A stretch of 11,673 bases of DNA from Sulfitobacter sp. (GCA_024636405.1 JAGXHC010000231.1:1-11673); one strand, 5' to 3'. Shown: positions 1 through 7,368, counted from the first letter of the stretch. Numbers and translations: made by a program. Notes: generated from the sequence alone by a model not told the origin.

Positions 1-1435
1 AGCCTGCCAGTCCTTCCCAGCCGCCTTCACGGCCAAAACCGCTTTCGCGCACACCGCCAAACCCCGCTGCGGCATCCATCAAGTTGGTGCCATTGATCCA
101 GACAATACCCGCAGCCAGTTTTGGTTCGATGTCGAGCGCCAGATTGATGTTCTCGGACCAGACTGTCGCCGCGAGCCCGTAACGCGTGTTGTTGGCGAGC
201 TACACGGCATCGGCGGGGGTTCGGAACGTGGTAGAGACAAGCACCGGACCGAAGATTTCCTCTTGCATCAGCGGATCAGCGGGGTGCAGCCCGGTGATCA
301 ATGTCGGCGGATAGTAGCAGCCGTTTTCAGGCAGCGGCGTGTCCGCGACGAAACGGTTGCCTTGCGTATTGGTGTCCAGCATCTGTGAAACGCGGGCATG
401 CTGGATTGGATCGACCAGCGCGCCCACGTCGATGCTTTTGTCCAGCGGGTTGCCAATGCGAAGCTTACCCATGCGCGCGCGCAGCTTGGCATAGAAGGCA
501 TCTGCCACTGGTTCATGCACCAGCAGGCGCGACCCGGCGCAGCAGACCTGACCCTGATTGAACCAAATGGCATCCACCAGCCCTTCGACAGCGGAATCCA
601 GGTCGGCATCGTCAAAGACGATGTAGGGCGACTTTCCCCCCAGTTCGAGACTGAGCGCCTTGCCGGTGCCTGCCGTTGCCTCGCGGATGCGACGGCCCAC
701 GGCAGTGGAGCCGGTAAAGGCAATCTTGTCGATGTCGTCGTGGTTCACGATCATTTCGCCCACGATGCCGTTGCCGGTGACAATGTTGACGACACCTTTC
801 GGCAGCCCGGCTTGACGGCAGATGTCCGCAAACAACAACGCGGTAAGCGAGGTATATTCGGCCGGCTTCAGCACCACGGTATTGCCCATCGCCAGTGCCG
901 GCGCGATTTTCCAGGCAAGCATCAGCAGCGGGAAATTCCCCGGGATGATCTGGCCGCAAACACCAAGCGCTTGTGCGTCGGGCAATTCGCTTTCCATCAA
1001 CTGTGCCATCCCGGCGTGATAGTAGAAATGCCGCTGCGCCAGAGGCACGTCAATGTCCCGTGCCTCGCGGATCGGTTTGCCGTTATCGAGCACCTCAAGC
1101 ACAGCGAAGAGGCGGCTGTGTTTTTGCAGCAGTCGCGCAAGAGCATAGAGGAAACGTGCGCGGCCATGCCCACCCAGTTTCTCCCACTTTGGCTGGGCGC
1201 GGCGGGCGGCCTTTACTGCGTCGTCGACATCGCTTTGTGTGGCTTGTGTGAGCGTGGCCAACACCTCGCCCGTGGCGGGGTTGCGGCTGTCGAATCCATC
1301 GCCGGGATCCGTGAATTCGCCATCGATGAAATGGCCAAAGCGATCGCCCTGGTCCACCAGCCAGGCCAGTGCGTCCGCGGCGGATTCAGGCGCGGTGCCG
1401 TAGTCCATCTTATCAAATATATCGGAGACGTTCAT
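1..1435 (-). pseudogene. Aldehyde dehydrogenase with internal amber stop, cut by left edge
   Basis: NAD(P)-dependent aldehyde dehydrogenase, expected to oxidise an aldehyde to the acid in the cytoplasm. From the ATG at 1435 the first 411 codons hold the family landmarks: IIPGNFPLLM (oxyanion Asn167), LKPAE (Lys190), FTGS (241-243), LELGGKSP (general base Glu264), NQGQVCCAGSR (catalytic Cys298) and EEIFGPV (Glu393). A TAG at 202-200 then stops the frame. The same frame stays open to base 1 and reads as normal family C-terminus, including LANNTRYGLAA, GIVWING and FGGVRESGFGREGG. One base change (for example GAG to TAG) would explain this. The N-terminal extension and the position after deoC recall the two-domain ALDH16-type proteins of Rhodobacteraceae, but the second half is outside the window. 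A ribosome binding site (GAAAGGTGA) precedes the ATG. It is probably co-transcribed with deoC, 51 bases upstream. The family is certain; whether it is a pseudogene or a sequencing error is open. Confidence 0.8.
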
Positions 1436-1486
1436 CGGTATTCACCTTTCAGAAAGGTCGTAAAGTCAGGTCGACGCAGAGCCATC

Positions 1487-2500
1487 TTAGCTTGTCGCGT
1501 GCCGATAGCCGGCGGAGTAGTTGCCGGTCACATGATGTTCCAACTGCCGTTCGATGTCGTTGAGCAGCGAAGACGCACCGAAGCGGAACAGATCAGGCTG
1601 CAACCAACGGTCGCCCAGTTCTTCCTTGATCAATGCAAGATAGGTGATCGCATCCTTTGCCTTGGAAATGCCGCCTGCAGGCTTATACCCAACGCGGATG
1701 CCGGTGCGGTCATGATAATCGCGGATCGTGCGGATCATCACCAGACTGACGGGAAGGGTGGCGTTCACGCTTTCCTTTCCGGTGGAAGTCTTGATGAAAT
1801 CGGCACCGGCCATCATGCAAACCAGCGAAGCCCGCGCCACGTTGCGCAATGATCCAAGCTCTCCCGTGGCAAGGATCGCTTTGACGTGTGCCTCGCCGCA
1901 AGCCTCGCGAAAGGCGCGCATTTCGTCGTAAAGCGCTTGCCAGTTGCCCGACAGGACGTGACGCCGGGAAATCACAATATCGATTTCAGACGCGCCTGCC
2001 TCGACGCTCATCTCGATCTCGCGAATGCGCAGTTCCAGCGGTGACAGCCCCGCCGGGAAGCCCGTCGAAACGGCAGCAATGGGAATATTTGTACCGCGCA
2101 ATGCGTCGCGGGCGGGGGCGATCATCTCGTGGTAGACGCAGACGGCGCCGACGGTGATCGGTCCCATACCAAGCGCATCCAAAAGCGCGGCCGAGACCGG
2201 CTGGCGTGCTTTGGCGCAAAGCCGCTCGACACGCGCGGCGGTGTCGTCTCCTGACAGTGTCGTGAGGTCGATGCAGGTCACGGCCTTGAGCAGCCAGGCC
2301 GCCTGATGCGCCTTCTTGACCGACCGTCGCGCGGGCAACGATGCCGCACGACGCTCAATAGCGGATCTATTGGCCTGCACGCTGCGCACCCAGTTCATAT
2401 CAAGCGGTATGCCGCCATTGCGCGGCTCTGTCACTTGGGGCAGATGATGCGCCACTGTGGTTGTGGCGGTTTGATCGGCATTGGTCATCTGGGTGGCCAT
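1487..2500 (-). CDS. deoC: Deoxyribose-phosphate aldolase DeoC
   Basis: Class I aldolase that splits 2-deoxyribose 5-phosphate into glyceraldehyde 3-phosphate and acetaldehyde in deoxynucleoside catabolism; cytoplasmic. The 337-residue protein has the DeoC TIM-barrel landmarks: CIDLTTL (76-82), EIDIVISRR with Asp174, DFIKTSTGK with Schiff-base Lys237, and GYKPAGGIS with Lys273. Their spacing matches Asp102, Lys167 and Lys201 of the E. coli enzyme. It has about 70 extra N-terminal residues, including the RRAASLPARRSVKK stretch, as in the longer alphaproteobacterial and animal DERA-like forms. The start at 2500 is supported by GGAGGG five bases upstream; Met5 and Met35 are weaker alternatives. 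The aldehyde dehydrogenase downstream could consume the acetaldehyde, which supports a joint operon. I see no truncation or missing catalytic residue. Confidence 0.95.
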   Translation of the reverse strand: MATQMTNADQTATTTVAHHLPQVTEPRNGGIPLDMNWVRSVQANRSAIERRAASLPARRSVKKAHQAAWLLKAVTCIDLTTLSGDDTAARVERLCAKARQPVSAALLDALGMGPITVGAVCVYHEMIAPARDALRGTNIPIAAVSTGFPAGLSPLELRIREIEMSVEAGASEIDIVISRRHVLSGNWQALYDEMRAFREACGEAHVKAILATGELGSLRNVARASLVCMMAGADFIKTSTGKESVNATLPVSLVMIRTIRDYHDRTGIRVGYKPAGGISKAKDAITYLALIKEELGDRWLQPDLFRFGASSLLNDIERQLEHHVTGNYSAGYRHATS

Positions 2501-2753
2501 GGGTGCCCTCCGGTTCAGTCAGAAGGCCACGGTGCCATGGCCACGCCCCCTTTGGCAAGCCGCGCCCGACGTCAGCAGCCCCATGCAAAATCTGCACATG
2601 CGCGATTCGGTGTCCGCAGGGAGGCAGCGGGGCTATAGCGGCTTTGGGTGTCACAAACTGAAGGATGAACAATCAGGCTATGCCGCCGCAGGGCTGTGAG
2701 GGTGGAATGAAAATCAGCGAGGTTTGCTTTCGCGGCTTACGCTCAATTCTTAA
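2501..2753. other. Intergenic region upstream of deoC, no gene seen
   Basis: This is the deoC side of the divergent deoC/sitA region. Apart from the deoC ribosome binding site (GGAGGG on the minus strand, 2506-2511) I see no convincing gene, RNA or terminator. Short open frames cross it on both strands but lack ribosome binding sites and recognisable protein patterns. A minus-strand TATAGC near 2635 could be a -10 for deoC, but no good -35 lies at the right distance, so I do not call a promoter. Confidence 0.5.
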
Positions 2754-2788
2754 TGCGAATAATTCGCAACTATTGACTTAGTTGCGAA
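2754..2788. promoter_or_regulatory. Overlapping palindromes, likely Fur/Mur-type operator of sitABCD
   Basis: Two perfect inverted repeats share an arm. TGCGAAT-A-ATTCGCA (2754-2768) is a 7-1-7 palindrome. TTCGCAACTA (2763-2772) and TAGTTGCGAA (2779-2788) are 10-base arms around TTGACT, the predicted -35. The result is three TGCGAA half-sites over the promoter. The 7-1-7 form is what Fur-superfamily dimers bind, and it resembles the manganese regulator Mur boxes I recall upstream of alphaproteobacterial sitABCD. Binding here would block RNA polymerase. The identity of the regulator is inference. Confidence 0.7.
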
Positions 2789-2801
2789 CGGCTCTCATAT
2801 A
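2773..2801 (+). promoter_or_regulatory. Sigma-70-type promoter of sitABCD
   Basis: The -35 TTGACT (2773-2778) and -10 CATATA (2796-2801) are separated by 17 bases. Transcription would start about 6-7 bases after the -10, at or next to the sitA ATG at 2808. No Shine-Dalgarno sequence is seen before that ATG, which fits a leaderless mRNA. Confidence 0.65.
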
Positions 2802-2807
2802 GACGTT

Positions 2808-3800
2808 ATGAAAAACTCCTTTGACACGAACCGATTGTCCCGCCGCTCTGCCCTTTTGGGTGGATTAAGTGGTCTTGCTGTTCTTGGAACCGCGCCGCGC
2901 CTGTTTGCCGCCCCTGAAACGATCAACATTGTTGCCACGACTGGCATGATCGCCGACGTAACAGCGCGCGTGGGCGGTGAACACGTTACCGTGCGTGGGC
3001 TGATGGGATCAGGCATTGATCCGCATGGTTACCGCCAGACCCGCAGCGACATCGTGGCGATGACGCGCGCAGATCTGGTGCTGTGGCACGGTCTTTACCT
3101 CGAAGCGCAAATGGAGAGCTTTTTCGAGGACCTGAGCAGGCAGCGCAAAGTGGTCCCGGTGGCGGAAGCGCTGCCAAAGGACGTTCTGCTGACGCATCCG
3201 ACCTACGATGGCCGCTATGACCCTCACGTCTGGATGGACCCCTCGATGTGGTCCGAGGTGGTGCGCGAAATTGCCCGTGCGCTGAGCGATGTGATGCCCG
3301 CGCAAGCCGATGCCTTTGCCGCCAATGCAACAGCATATCAGGCGGAACTGGCAAAATTGACAGACTACGGCAAAACGGCATTAACCGCTGTGCCCGAAGA
3401 AAAACGTGTGCTGGTAACCGCGCATGATGCCTTTAGCTATTTTGGGCGGGCCTTCGGTTTTGAGGTTTTGGGCATACAGGGCATTTCCACTGCCAGTGAA
3501 GCCGGACTGAACCGCATCAGCGGGCTTGTCGATGAACTGGTGGCGCGGGACATTGGCGCGGTTTTTGTTGAAACCTCTGTGTCTGACCGGAACATGCGCG
3601 CCCTGATCGAAGGCGCGGGTGCACAGGGGCACGATGTGCGTATCGGCGGATCGCTTTTTAGTGACGCCATGGGGGTGCCTGGTACTTATGAAGGTACTTA
3701 TATCGGCATGATTGACCATAATGTGACGACGGTTGCCACAGCACTTGGCGCTGATATCGCGGCCGGTGGCATGGTTGGCAAGCTGGCACAGGGAAGCTGA
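2808..3800 (+). CDS. sitA: Metal ABC transporter substrate-binding protein SitA/TroA type
   Basis: Periplasmic cluster A-I (ZnuA/TroA/SitA family) binding protein that delivers Mn2+, or possibly Fe2+ or Zn2+, to the membrane permease. The 330-residue protein opens with LSRRSALLGG and a hydrophobic run to about residue 35 (LFAAP), which looks like a twin-arginine or RR-containing signal peptide. Expected metal ligands are His73 (DPHGY), His140 (DPHVWMDP), His206 (VTAHDAFSYFG) and Asp303 (IDHN). There is no His-rich loop of the ZnuA kind, which argues against a dedicated zinc importer. The GIQGISTASEAG motif (222-233) is typical of the Sit/Tro branch. The third ligand is His, as in TroA, rather than the Glu common in Mn-binding PsaA/MntC. 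The start is the first ATG after the promoter; the next in-frame Met lies beyond the signal peptide. First gene of a four-gene operon. Confidence 0.9.
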   Translation: MKNSFDTNRLSRRSALLGGLSGLAVLGTAPRLFAAPETINIVATTGMIADVTARVGGEHVTVRGLMGSGIDPHGYRQTRSDIVAMTRADLVLWHGLYLEAQMESFFEDLSRQRKVVPVAEALPKDVLLTHPTYDGRYDPHVWMDPSMWSEVVREIARALSDVMPAQADAFAANATAYQAELAKLTDYGKTALTAVPEEKRVLVTAHDAFSYFGRAFGFEVLGIQGISTASEAGLNRISGLVDELVARDIGAVFVETSVSDRNMRALIEGAGAQGHDVRIGGSLFSDAMGVPGTYEGTYIGMIDHNVTTVATALGADIAAGGMVGKLAQGS

Positions 3801-3801
3801 C

Positions 3802-4638
3802 ATGACCGTTGCACTTGCCGCACAAACACCCGCCAAACCCACGGCCGCGCGCCGGGAGGACAGCCCCCTGGCGATCCGGGGCATGACCGTGTCCTATGGC
3901 CAGAAACCTGCGGTCTTTTCGGTCGATATGACCGTATTGCCGGGGGCCATGACTGCAATCATCGGGCCAAATGGTGCCGGTAAATCGACGCTGCTGAAAG
4001 CGGCGTTGGGCATTCTAAAGCCACTTGCAGGCACCACGACGATCTACGGAAAACCGGTTGAGCAACAGCGCCACCGCATCGCCTATGTCCCGCAACGGGC
4101 GAGTGTGGATTGGGATTTCCCGACCCGAGTGATCGACGTAGTGCTGATGGGACTTTACGCCCAGCTTGGGCTGCTGGGCCGCGTGCGTCCTGAGCACCGC
4201 GCCAAGGCGCAGGCCTGTCTTGCCCGTGTCGGGATGGAGGATTTTGCAAGCCGCCAGATCGGCCAATTGTCCGGCGGGCAGCAACAGCGCGTGTTCCTTG
4301 CCCGTGCGTTGGCGCAAGAGGCTGATCTTTACCTGTTGGATGAACCATTTGCCGGGGTGGATGCGGCCACCGAAAAGGCGATCATCGCTGTGCTCAAGGG
4401 GCTGCGCGATGATGGCAAGACCGTGGTTGCCGTCCACCATGACCTGAGCACCGTGACCGACTATTTCGATCATGTGTTCCTGATCAATACCAGCAAGGTC
4501 GCGGAAGGCCCGGTATCTGAGGTATTTGTCTCGCAAACCCTTCAGGAAGCTTATGGCGGGCGGCTGGCCGGTGCACAGATGGAAGCGCTGCGCCTGCCGG
4601 ATGCGGCGCCTCTGCAAGAAGCAGCGCGCCAGTCATGA
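3802..4638 (+). CDS. sitB: Metal ABC transporter ATP-binding protein SitB
   Basis: Cytoplasmic ATPase that powers the SitCD permeases. From the ATG at 3802 it has 278 residues with a full ABC motif set: Walker A GPNGAGKST (55-63), Q-loop Gln98 in VPQRASVDWDFP, signature LSGGQQQR (156-163), Walker B LYLLDEP (177-182), D-loop Asp187 and H-loop His213. The VDWDFP sequence after the Q-loop is typical of the Mn/Zn/Fe chelate-type ATPases. The start is one base after the sitA stop, with GGGAA about seven bases upstream. An in-frame ATG at 3733 inside sitA would add 23 residues encoded within sitA and is rejected. Its stop overlaps the sitC start (ATGA at 4635). Confidence 0.95.
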   Translation: MTVALAAQTPAKPTAARREDSPLAIRGMTVSYGQKPAVFSVDMTVLPGAMTAIIGPNGAGKSTLLKAALGILKPLAGTTTIYGKPVEQQRHRIAYVPQRASVDWDFPTRVIDVVLMGLYAQLGLLGRVRPEHRAKAQACLARVGMEDFASRQIGQLSGGQQQRVFLARALAQEADLYLLDEPFAGVDAATEKAIIAVLKGLRDDGKTVVAVHHDLSTVTDYFDHVFLINTSKVAEGPVSEVFVSQTLQEAYGGRLAGAQMEALRLPDAAPLQEAARQS

Positions 4639-5840
4639 TCCGTGACGCGCTCTTGTTGCAACTGGGCTACAACGCCACGCTGGTAACGCTGGGTGCGATG
4701 CTGCTGGGCATGGCAGCGGGCGTGGGAGGCACTTTCTTGTTTTTGCGCAAACGCGCGCTGGTCAGCGATGCGATAAGCCACGCGACCCTGCCTGGCGTCG
4801 CGTTGGCGTTTATCGCGATGGTGGCGCTTGGCAGTGACGGGCGCAACCTGATCGGGCTGTTGGGGGGCGCGGCGCTTTCAGCTGCGGTTGGCCTGTTGTT
4901 GGTCACATGGCTCAGCACCCGCACGCGATTGGCCGAGGACGCAGCGATCGGGTCGGTTTTGTCGGTGTTTTTCGGCTTTGGTATTGTGCTCCTTACCGTG
5001 ATCCAATCCATGTCGGCGGGCAGGCAGGCCGGACTTGAGGGTTTTCTGCTTGGCTCCACGGCTGGGATGCTGCGCAGCGATGCGATGGTGATCGCGGTCT
5101 CCGCGGCGCTGACGCTGGCGCTGGTCCTGTTGCTGCGCCGACCTCTGACTTTGGCGTCTTTTGATCCTGAATATGCGACGTCCACGGGCCAGAATGTGCA
5201 GCGCACCGATCTGGCGATGATGGGGCTTGTGCTGGCAGTCACTGTTGTCGGACTGAAGATCGTGGGCCTGATCCTGATCGTGGCGCTGCTGATCATTCCG
5301 CCTGTCACGGCACGTTTCTGGACGGACCGGACTGATTACGTGGTGCTGATGTCCGGGCTGCTGGGGGGGGCGTCGGCCTATATCGGGGCTGCGTTGTCTG
5401 CGGCTTTGCCGAACCTGCCGACGGGGCCGATTATCGTGTTGGTGGGGTTTGGACTTTTCGCGCTTTCGCTGCTGCTGGCGCCGGGACGTGGCGTGGTATC
5501 GGCGCTGCTGCGGCACCGGGCCTATCAGCGCCGAGTACATTTGCGGCAAGGGCTGCTTGCGCTGGCGCAGGGGCAGCCGATTTATGAACAGCTTACCCTG
5601 CGGCTGCTGCGCGCCAAAGGCTGGGCCCGCCCGGATGGGGTGCCGACCAAGGCCGGACGGAGCCGCGCCGCGAAAGCGCTGCGTGACGAAACCAGATGGC
5701 AGATCATCCGCAGCGATCCGACGTTTGAGGCGGCGGCGGCACAGTACGACGGAATGACCGAGATCGAGACCGTCCTGACCCCTGATCAGATCATCAATCT
5801 GGATGGCCGCATTGAAATGCGCACGGCGGTGACGCCATGA
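4635..5840 (+). CDS. sitC: Metal ABC transporter permease SitC with C-terminal winged-helix-like extension
   Basis: Inner-membrane permease of the manganese/iron-type ABC-3 family. Residues about 10-283 form the usual set of roughly eight hydrophobic segments, with family patterns ALVSDAISHATLPG (41-54), SFDPEYATSTG (175-185) and GLKIVGLILIVALLIIPP (206-223). Family members usually end near residue 285; this one has 401 residues. The extra part (about 285-401) is soluble, rich in Arg and Ala, and includes a segment of the form LxLLRAKGWARPDG-PTKAGRSRAAKALRDETRW (321-355). That pattern resembles the winged helix of DtxR/MntR-like regulators, so a cytoplasmic metal-sensing or regulatory role is possible, though this is inference. 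Start and stop overlap the neighbouring genes by ATGA, implying translational coupling. Confidence 0.92.
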   Translation: MIRDALLLQLGYNATLVTLGAMLLGMAAGVGGTFLFLRKRALVSDAISHATLPGVALAFIAMVALGSDGRNLIGLLGGAALSAAVGLLLVTWLSTRTRLAEDAAIGSVLSVFFGFGIVLLTVIQSMSAGRQAGLEGFLLGSTAGMLRSDAMVIAVSAALTLALVLLLRRPLTLASFDPEYATSTGQNVQRTDLAMMGLVLAVTVVGLKIVGLILIVALLIIPPVTARFWTDRTDYVVLMSGLLGGASAYIGAALSAALPNLPTGPIIVLVGFGLFALSLLLAPGRGVVSALLRHRAYQRRVHLRQGLLALAQGQPIYEQLTLRLLRAKGWARPDGVPTKAGRSRAAKALRDETRWQIIRSDPTFEAAAAQYDGMTEIETVLTPDQIINLDGRIEMRTAVTP

Positions 5841-6766
5841 GCGGCATTGAATTTGTGCCCCTGTCACTGGTCCCGATGCTGACAGGCATATTTGTCGCTG
5901 TGGCCTGCGCGCTGCCGGGCAATTTTCTGGTGCTGCGGCGGCAGGCGTTGATCGGCGATGCCATCAGCCATGTGGTGCTGCCGGGAATTGTCGTCGCGTT
6001 TCTTGTGACCGGCGTGATCAGCACTTGGCCGATGCTACTGGGCGCTGCTGCGGCGGCAGTGGTGGCCGTCATTGCCATCGAAGTTGTGCGCCGTCTGGGA
6101 CGCATCGAATCCGGTGCCGCGATGGGCGTGATTTTTACCGCCATGTTCGCAGGTGGCGTGCTGTTGCTGGAACAATCGGACACCAGTTCGGTGCATCTTG
6201 ATGTGGAACATGCGCTTTATGGCAACCTTGAAAGCCTGATTTGGCTCGACGCTACGGGGTGGCATTCGTTGCTTGACCCCGTTGCACTTGCGGCACTTCC
6301 GGTGGAACTGCCGCGTATGGCGGCAACGCTGGTTTTCGTGGCGCTTTTTATTGCGCTGTTCTGGCGACCGCTCAAGATCAGCACGTTCGACGAAGGCTTT
6401 GCGCGGACCATCGGAATGCGCACGGCGCCGCTGGGTCTTGCGCTGGTGATTGTGGCCGCCATTGCTGCTGTCGCGGCCTTTGATGCGGTGGGCAGCATCA
6501 TCGTGATCGCGATGTTCATTTGCCCACCCGCCGCTGCCCGCCTGATGACGAACCGGTTGGAGCATCAGGTGGCCTGGTCCGTCGGTTTTGCCACGCTTGC
6601 CGCTATCCTGGGTTATGTGATTGCGGGATACGGCCCGCTTTGGATCGGGCTGGCGGATTCGGTGTCCGCCGCAGGCATGATAGCCACGATGTCAGGGCTG
6701 ATACTGGGGGTTACCGCACTTTGGGGGCCGCATCGGCTGCGCGGATCAGCTGCCCCTATAGGTTGA
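5837..6766 (+). CDS. sitD: Metal ABC transporter permease SitD
   Basis: Second inner-membrane ABC-3 permease, expected to pair with SitC; having two permeases is the hallmark of SitABCD systems, whereas ZnuABC has one. The 309-residue protein has about eight hydrophobic segments (roughly 8-33, 42-60, 64-84, 96-112, 161-176, 196-228, 245-264, 268-297). Family patterns are [15 protein letters not shown] (36-50), [12 protein letters not shown] (182-193) and [20 protein letters not shown] (216-235). A longer periplasmic loop (about 111-158) holds His120, Asp122, Glu124 and His125, which could help hand over metal. It overlaps the sitC stop by ATGA, and its 3' end overlaps uraH on the other strand by 21 bases. 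Confidence 0.93.
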   Translation: MSGIEFVPLSLVPMLTGIFVAVACALPGNFLVLRRQALIGDAISHVVLPGIVVAFLVTGVISTWPMLLGAAAAAVVAVIAIEVVRRLGRIESGAAMGVIFTAMFAGGVLLLEQSDTSSVHLDVEHALYGNLESLIWLDATGWHSLLDPVALAALPVELPRMAATLVFVALFIALFWRPLKISTFDEGFARTIGMRTAPLGLALVIVAAIAAVAAFDAVGSIIVIAMFICPPAAARLMTNRLEHQVAWSVGFATLAAILGYVIAGYGPLWIGLADSVSAAGMIATMSGLILGVTALWGPHRLRGSAAPIG

Positions 6767-7105
6767 AAACCCGAAGGGCGACAGCAACAGCGGCACATGG
6801 TAATGCGCATTTGCGTCGGAAATGCCGAAACGGATCGGAATGTCATTTAGGAACCTTGGTGCCTCAGCCGGCGTTCCGACCGAATCAAGGTACGCACCTG
6901 CCTCAAACAGCAACTCATAGGTGCCGGGCATCATCTGGCCTTTTGCGAGAATTGGCGCGTCCGTACGACCGTCGGCATTGGTCGTCATGCCGGCAAGCTT
7001 CATGCGGTTCGCGCCTTCGATCCGGTAGAGCGTGATGGTTAGTCCGCCCGCAGGCGCACCGCGCGCGGTATCAAGCACATGGGTCGTCAGGTATCCGTCT
7101 GCCAT
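6746..7105 (-). CDS. uraH: 5-hydroxyisourate hydrolase (transthyretin-like)
   Basis: Hydrolyses 5-hydroxyisourate, the product of urate oxidase, to OHCU. The 119-residue length is normal for the family. It has the LTTHVLD start with His9, GRTDAP with Arg47, [10 protein letters not shown] with His103, and the diagnostic C-terminal YRGS (116-119). The start at 7105 is supported by GGAGA about seven bases upstream, with no competing Met nearby. The product feeds directly into the UraD half of the PuuE-UraD fusion encoded divergently across a 575-base control region. The last seven codons overlap the end of sitD on the opposite strand. Confidence 0.95.
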   Translation of the reverse strand: MADGYLTTHVLDTARGAPAGGLTITLYRIEGANRMKLAGMTTNADGRTDAPILAKGQMMPGTYELLFEAGAYLDSVGTPAEAPRFLNDIPIRFGISDANAHYHVPLLLSPFGFSTYRGS

Positions 7106-7150
7106 CTCGGTCTCTCCTCGGTTGTCGCTGCCTGCGCAGCCTGATCTGTC

Positions 7151-7178
7151 ACGATAGGCGCGGGCGGGTGCAGGTCAA
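7151..7178 (-). promoter_or_regulatory. Predicted promoter of uraH
   Basis: On the minus strand, -35 TTGACC (7178-7173) and -10 TATCGT (7156-7151) are 16 bases apart. Transcription would begin near 7144, giving a leader of about 40 bases before the uraH ATG at 7105. The -10 is imperfect. Confidence 0.5.
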
Positions 7179-7223
7179 TGCCTGCGTCGCAACCTTTCCA
7201 GCGTGAAAAGCGATTTTCCGGAC

Positions 7224-7276
7224 TGATTCGCAGGTTTTCCGGCACGCGATTCGTTTTTCCTTTGACCTGCGAATCA
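7224..7276. repeat. 12-base inverted repeat in the uraH/puuE control region
   Basis: TGATTCGCAGGT (7224-7235) and ACCTGCGAATCA (7265-7276) are perfect inverted copies separated by 29 bases. The right arm overlaps the -35 of the plus-strand promoter. GATTCG occurs at 7225 and 7248, and its complement CGAATC at 7270. TTTTCCGG is repeated at 7214 and 7235, 21 bases apart. Repeats at about two helical turns, one over a promoter, suggest a regulator binding site controlling one or both directions. Confidence 0.6.
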
Positions 7277-7290
7277 TCCCTTGTCTATAT
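7262..7290 (+). promoter_or_regulatory. Predicted plus-strand promoter upstream of puuE
   Basis: The -35 TTGACC (7262-7267) and -10 CTATAT (7285-7290) have an ideal 17-base spacer. Transcription would start near 7297. The transcript would carry the short ORF at 7369 and meet the terminator at 7563-7599 before reaching puuE. Confidence 0.6.
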
Positions 7291-7368
7291 GGGTGCCAAG
7301 ATACAACAGATGCCGGGCACACGTATCCGGGAAACAATATCTGGTATCCACGTCAGGGGGACGGTTCG

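Noticed and set aside
398..1852. 484-codon open frame on the plus strand across the aldehyde dehydrogenase and deoC
   Set aside because: It is antisense to two genes with clear catalytic motifs, has no ribosome binding site or recognisable pattern, and is a product of GC-rich codon bias.
2590..2680. Minus-strand promoter for deoC (TTGTGA near TATAGC)
   Set aside because: The spacing is only about 13 bases and no better pair was found.
3733..3801. Upstream in-frame ATG for sitB inside sitA
   Set aside because: The added residues are encoded within the sitA end and lack family similarity, while the ATG at 3802 has a ribosome binding site and standard spacing.
4878..5867. 329-codon minus-strand frame opposite sitC
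   Set aside because: Composition is rich in Arg, Gln and His, as expected for the antisense of a hydrophobic permease; sitC is unambiguous.
2808..6766. Zinc importer znuABC
   Set aside because: There are two permease genes, no His-rich loop in the binding protein, and an operator unlike the Zur boxes I recall, so SitABCD fits better.
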